Assembly (NCBI GenBank): GCA_018398765.1
Contig: JAHBMJ010000451.1
Span: 1 to 47,540, forward strand
Length of the DNA stretch: 47,540 bases
From: Chromera velia
Lineage: Eukaryota > Sar > Chromeraceae
Direction: 5' to 3'
The notes under the pieces: model-generated
The model's input: the letters and a program-made list of their open reading frames with translations, nothing else
What the model was told of the DNA's origin: nothing
Database searches by the model: none
Shown here: positions 43,687 through 47,540 of the stretch, piece after piece
How positions within the stretch are numbered: the stretch's first letter is position 1
Layout of the letters: the number at the start of each line of letters is the position of its first letter
Translations under genes and position numbers: made by a program

Positions 43687-46100
43687 TGATTGAGGGTTTT
43701 TTCATGCATGCCGCGTCCCCATATATGAGAGGCGGATCTAACTTAGTTTGTTGATTTGTTCCATCCTACGACTACCAGCGATGAAAATAGGCGTGACTTC
43801 GATCACCCTGATACAGCTGATCAATCGCAGCCTCACAACAGGTTGGACAATCAAAAGAGAGAGAAAAGAGACAGAGGGGATGCAGGGCAGAACCTTTGAA
43901 ACCCTTCAGTTCTTTTATTGAAAAAAGGCTACCCTTTTAATCAGAAAGACTTTAGTTGTGCAGAGGTGCATCCCGCACGTCTTCCATCCCTTCAAAGAAC
44001 TCCTCCTTTAAACACCCCCCATCAAAACTCTTTCTTTAAACTCAGTTTCCAAAACTTTTTCGATTCATTTGCTGGGACTTTTACCCATCCTTCTTCTGTC
44101 TTCTCCCATTGCCAAAGAAATTCTTTCAGTTTGCGCCCTCCTGGTCAAAAGACCCGGAGAACGCGGCCACTTCCCTCCTGAGCAGACCCTCGGGCTGGAA
44201 GGGGCCCCTTGTGCCCCTCCTACTGTGGATGAAGGACAGAAGGTTTACTGTGACAAAACGCTGCAGAGTGTAGGACAAGAGCTTGTAGTAGCGGTCTATC
44301 AACCTTGCTTGGACTGCTTCATCTCCCTCCCTACCCCTCACTCTCCTTACCTCCAACTTTGCCACTTCTTTCAAAAAGTTACTGTCTTTTTAACCTTACT
44401 ACTCCCTCCCCTGGTCTTCCATAAGTTTCAAAAACAAGCGGCACAAAACGGAAACCGATTTTATGGCAGATCTCCCCGTACCTGTCGTTCTTCACTTTCT
44501 CCATTCCCCTCGCTGCTGACCCTGCTGTTTTTGCAAATCGGCGCAGGCGGTTAGCATCGATGGAAAATGGATGGGTGACAGTGACGTCGGCGAGCACTGT
44601 GTCTCCAGACGGGAGCCTCACGAGAAAATCGGGGCGTTTTTGTCTCTCTTCGACCAGACAGGTTGCGGTAAACAGCCCAAGCTGCCCGAACGTAGGCTCT
44701 CTTGTCATGTAGCAGTGACGGAGGCCTTGAAAGAGGGAGCAAAAGGCGTCCTTCATTTGTTCATGCCGCCACCATACCCCCCCCCCTGTCCCGCAGGTCT
44801 GTGCATGTTGTCCCTCCACGTCCAGCAGGGCTCCACACGCACAGATAGGGTTTCTTCTGATCTCTGGAATGGACAAGCCGAGGCGGAGATGGATGGCTGT
44901 AGTAAAAAGGGTTGGAGAAATACAAGTCCAACCTGAAGATGGTATGGCTGTCAGCCAAGCGGAAGCGCCTGTCCCTGTACAGGATCGCAGACGGGCCTTC
45001 CTTTCGGCTGGCAAAGCAGCTAAGAGCTTTTTCCTCTGAACTAGGTGCAGCGCTTCCATCATGAGGTGCTGCACCTCCCATCTCTCCCACAACAACTAAT
45101 CTTCCATTCTCTCCCCCCACTGAAGTTTTAGAACTCAAGGAACCTTTCCAAGTTCCCGTTCGGTCCCCCCCCTACAATCAGTGTAAGCTTGCTCTGCCCT
45201 TTTTACCCAAAACAGACCTGCAAAGTCTGCCTTTGTTGGTGTTCCGAAACCCTGCTCTGTCAATCGGCTCCTCACTGCTGCAAGGGTGTGTGCCGCACAG
45301 CCTGCTAAGGCCGCTGGCGTGATAAAACGGAAGAAAGGGATCCCCAGTCCCCCCTGACATAACGGGAGATGCGCCTGGCTCTGCTTTTGGGTCCATTCTT
45401 CTGGGCTGAGGCGTATGCTGCGGGCGAAAGACTCGCCCAACTCCTTGTCTGCTCTTTCCCATACGTCTGTGTGGAGTCTGTCCCCCATCACCCGCGCCAA
45501 GTAGACGAGTTTGGAGAAGATGCAGTAATGAAACAGCAGGCTGCATCCCTGGGGAACTCCGTACCCCTCCACTCGCTTCCCCAGCTTTGTTGCTTCTGCT
45601 AGCTTCTTTTCGAACAGGCTGTTCACGAACGAGTCTTCACCCCCCCCTGCCCCCATCAACTTGTAGCCTTGTGTCGATACCTCTAGTCCTGGGGGGCGCT
45701 ATTGTGGGATCTCTCTCTCTGATTTCCCTCTCCAACTGGGAGAGAAAGCTGCGCTTTTATCCTTACCCAGATTGAGCGTCAGGCCGTATTCTCCCAAAAT
45801 TTCTACACAATCTGACCAGGTAGAGGTCAGACAATCAGTAGAGCTGGAAGGGAAAATGAGAGAGAGATCATCCATGTATACACCTATGAAACATCCCGCC
45901 CTCCCGTACTTCTCGTGCAGCCTCTTTTGCAACTTTTCTAAAGCAGGTTTTAGGCCGTACGTAGCAGCAATGAGGCGCACGAAGAAAACTATTCACATAA
46001 CGAATTGTAATGTCCCTACAGGACATGCCGTGGCCCCCAGGGGTGAGATAGGGTGAGAGCACTAAGAGGTGCGTCCATGATCGTGGTACATGCATGCAAC
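43687..46100 (-). mobile_element. Decayed non-LTR retrotransposon (LINE)
   Basis: A 5'-truncated element on the - strand, with reverse transcriptase remnants at 45980-45140, a C-terminal knuckle and endonuclease region at 45095-44379, and a 3' non-coding end to about 43687. The last 450 bases are repeated at 28362-28821. The 5' limit is approximate. Confidence 0.75.
44379..45980 (-). pseudogene. LINE reverse transcriptase with restriction-like endonuclease
   Basis: One reading frame runs through 45980-44379 with three in-frame stops (TAG at 45701-45699, TGA at 45137-45135, TAG at 45098-45096). It starts within the polymerase palm: YMDDLSLIF is the catalytic YxDD box, followed by GLTLNLGKDKSAAF. 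The middle part has the thumb-like CQGGLGIPFF. The C-terminus has a knuckle (CACG, then H-x4-C) and RPDFLVRLPSGDTVLADVTV, the PD-(D/E)xK-type nuclease pattern of R2/NeSL-like elements, which cut the target before reverse transcription. The N-terminal DNA-binding region and the first polymerase motifs are missing. It cannot make an active enzyme as it stands. Confidence 0.75.
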
Positions 46101-46162
46101 AGGTTCCCCTTCCCATATATATTAATATATGGTGCATGACAAAACCTTCAATCACGGTTGTT

Positions 46163-46182
46163 GGCTACGCAAAGGCGTAGCC
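46163..46182. other. Perfect 8-bp hairpin
   Basis: GGCTACGC, loop AAAG, then GCGTAGCC. It is not followed by a T-run. It lies just beyond the approximate 5' limit of the LINE relic. Confidence 0.6.
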
Positions 46183-46399
46183 GCGGTATCTGTAAATGCT
46201 GTAGAGGGCCGGAGACGGCTGGACGGGCTTCAAGACGGTTGAGAAGAAGAAATAAGAAGAGCTCTACTGTTAGATACGTTTGCTAATAAGAAAATTAATG
46301 ACGTATAAGGACTTCGCTAACACATAGTGTTAACGTGAATAAACGTGAAACCTCCCTGAACCTAAGTGCTACTTAAAAAAACATAATCAAGATCATCTC

Positions 46400-46560
46400 T
46401 ATCTGCGGCATCTTTTTTCAAGAGACCATCCACGCCTGCGGTGTAGACAATCAAGACACCGTCCAGATATGTGGCTTTGGTTTTCAAGACACCATAAATA
46501 ATCCGTGCCTGCGGTGCGGACTTTCAAACTTATCCAAAAATGCGGCCTGAACTATCAAGT
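46400..46560. repeat. Degenerate repeats with a period of about 35 bases
   Basis: About five diverged units share the core CCTGCGGTG...TCAAGACACC. The core words appear twice each in nearly exact form and elsewhere with changes. Confidence 0.5.
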
Positions 46561-47079
46561 GGTAGTTACGTTCAGGGAGGTCAAACGTGAAAGAAAAAAT
46601 AAAATTGTAACTGCAGCAATATATTTAAATTTACTCATAAAACTTTAACAACTTATTTTTGCTTATAAAAAAAAAAATTACAGTGTTCCCTGCTTACATC
46701 TACTTACATTTTTATTTTTTATTTACGGAGTCAATATATAGGTCTTTTATATACAGATACACATGCTGTAATATTTTTTTTATTTACTTTCATTTATATT
46801 TTGGCGATTCTAGTAGTAGCATAGTAGCATATATAGTAGCCAAACATTATATACACCTTTTATTATCAACTTGCTCTTTTAAATCATCTAGCTGTGACTG
46901 AGACTGTGAGCTAGTCTATAAAATGTTTGAACACAACATTATATAAGTCCTAAACTACACGCTTGCTACGCTTGCTGTATTAGTTGCTGTAGTTGATTGT
47001 GTTCACTTACTCACTCACCAACATACTTAGTCACTAACTCACTGAGTCATTTTTGCTTTTTTTACTAATTCACTTACTC

Positions 47080-47540
47080 ACTGTCTCGCTTGTTCACTCA
47101 CTTACTCCCTCATTTTCCCTGTCTCTCTTCAATCACTCACCCATATACCCAAAGTTAACGGCTTCCATTAAAATTCTTATATCCACATGCCCAAACGGCT
47201 TTTGTTCACACACTCGCTCTCTCTGTCTCTCTTCATTTATTTCTATTTACCCACAGGCCCTAGCGGCTTGAAGTTCTATTTATACACTGAGTTTCATTCT
47301 CTCTTAGTGACAGGCTGTCTCTATTCATTCAGGTACCCACATGCCCATGCAAATATCTTCTGCTGACATGCTTGTGCGAGTCCTTGTCCCTCTTCATTCA
47401 CCCACACGCCCAACCGGCTCCTGTTCACCTAGCCTGTTCATACCGGTTCATACACTCGCTTTCCCTATCTGTGTTCATGCACCCACACCATCGTGACGCC
47501 TCAAACGGCTTCTGTTTACACACTCGCTCTCCATGTTTCT
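47080..47540. repeat. Degenerate tandem array to the window end
   Basis: Units of very roughly 80 bases share CACCCACA-GCCCAA-CGGCTTCTGTTCACACACTCGCTCTC in diverged form (clearest near 47,190, 47,410 and 47,500). CACT/CTCA words precede them from about 47,000. The array runs off the window. Confidence 0.55.

Larger units (their letters stand above)
46101..47079. other. AT-rich spacer
   Basis: No gene is seen. It contains a hairpin at 46163-46182 and degenerate repeats at 46400-46560, then strongly AT-rich sequence to about 46,960. Confidence 0.45.

Noticed and set aside
45868-46155. - strand frame of 95 codons upstream of the YMDD box
   Set aside because: It is in a different frame from the reverse transcriptase and shows no polymerase motifs.

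Overview
This window is nuclear DNA from a eukaryote with intron-rich genes. Every gene I could build needs splicing: introns run from about 70 to 1,500 bases, donors are usually GTGAGT, GTCAGT or GTCTGT, and acceptors mostly end in TGCAG. Introns and spacers are full of microsatellites, and one 76-base N gap lies inside a C-run. The mix of genes (a calpain-like protease, a Rab32-type GTPase, an SLC4-type anion transporter, a TMEM138-like ciliary membrane protein, ankyrin, TPR and CCCH proteins) and the TGCATGCA motif fit a free-living alveolate such as the chromerid Chromera velia. That assignment is inference; nothing here proves the species.

Layout. 1-1.57 kb: no gene seen. 1.6-4.46 kb (+): calpain-like protease, with a clear catalytic exon and unresolved 5' exons. 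4.46-7.2 kb: spacer with a 30-bp minisatellite and CA/GA repeats. 7.23-9.9 kb (-): TPR protein, divergent from 10.27-14.76 kb (+), a nine-exon ankyrin protein. 14.76-15.76 kb: AT-rich spacer. 15.76-19.70 kb (-): ten-exon Rab32-like GTPase, divergent from 20.36-23.57 kb (+), an SLC4-family transporter. 23.6-28.9 kb: poorly resolved, with one small candidate gene at 24.4 kb, then an AT-rich island holding a truncated LINE 3' end. 29.04-31.91 kb (+): TMEM138-like gene. 31.9-37.2 kb: AT-rich island with a MITE-like element, then low-complexity DNA. 37.24-40.36 kb (-): CCCH zinc-finger protein with a duplicated three-finger module. 41.05-42.28 kb (+): HNH-like gene. 42.88-46.1 kb (-): ISXO2/IS1595-like transposase fragment and a decayed LINE with a restriction-like endonuclease. 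46.1 kb to the end: AT-rich DNA and degenerate tandem repeats.

The genes do not form a pathway. They look like independently regulated neighbours, two pairs of which are divergent and share a short spacer. The exon models for the TPR (apart from its tentative first exon), ankyrin, Rab, SLC4, TMEM138, CCCH and HNH genes were joined by hand. Reading phase is consistent at every junction and each total is a multiple of three, but nothing was checked against transcripts or databases.
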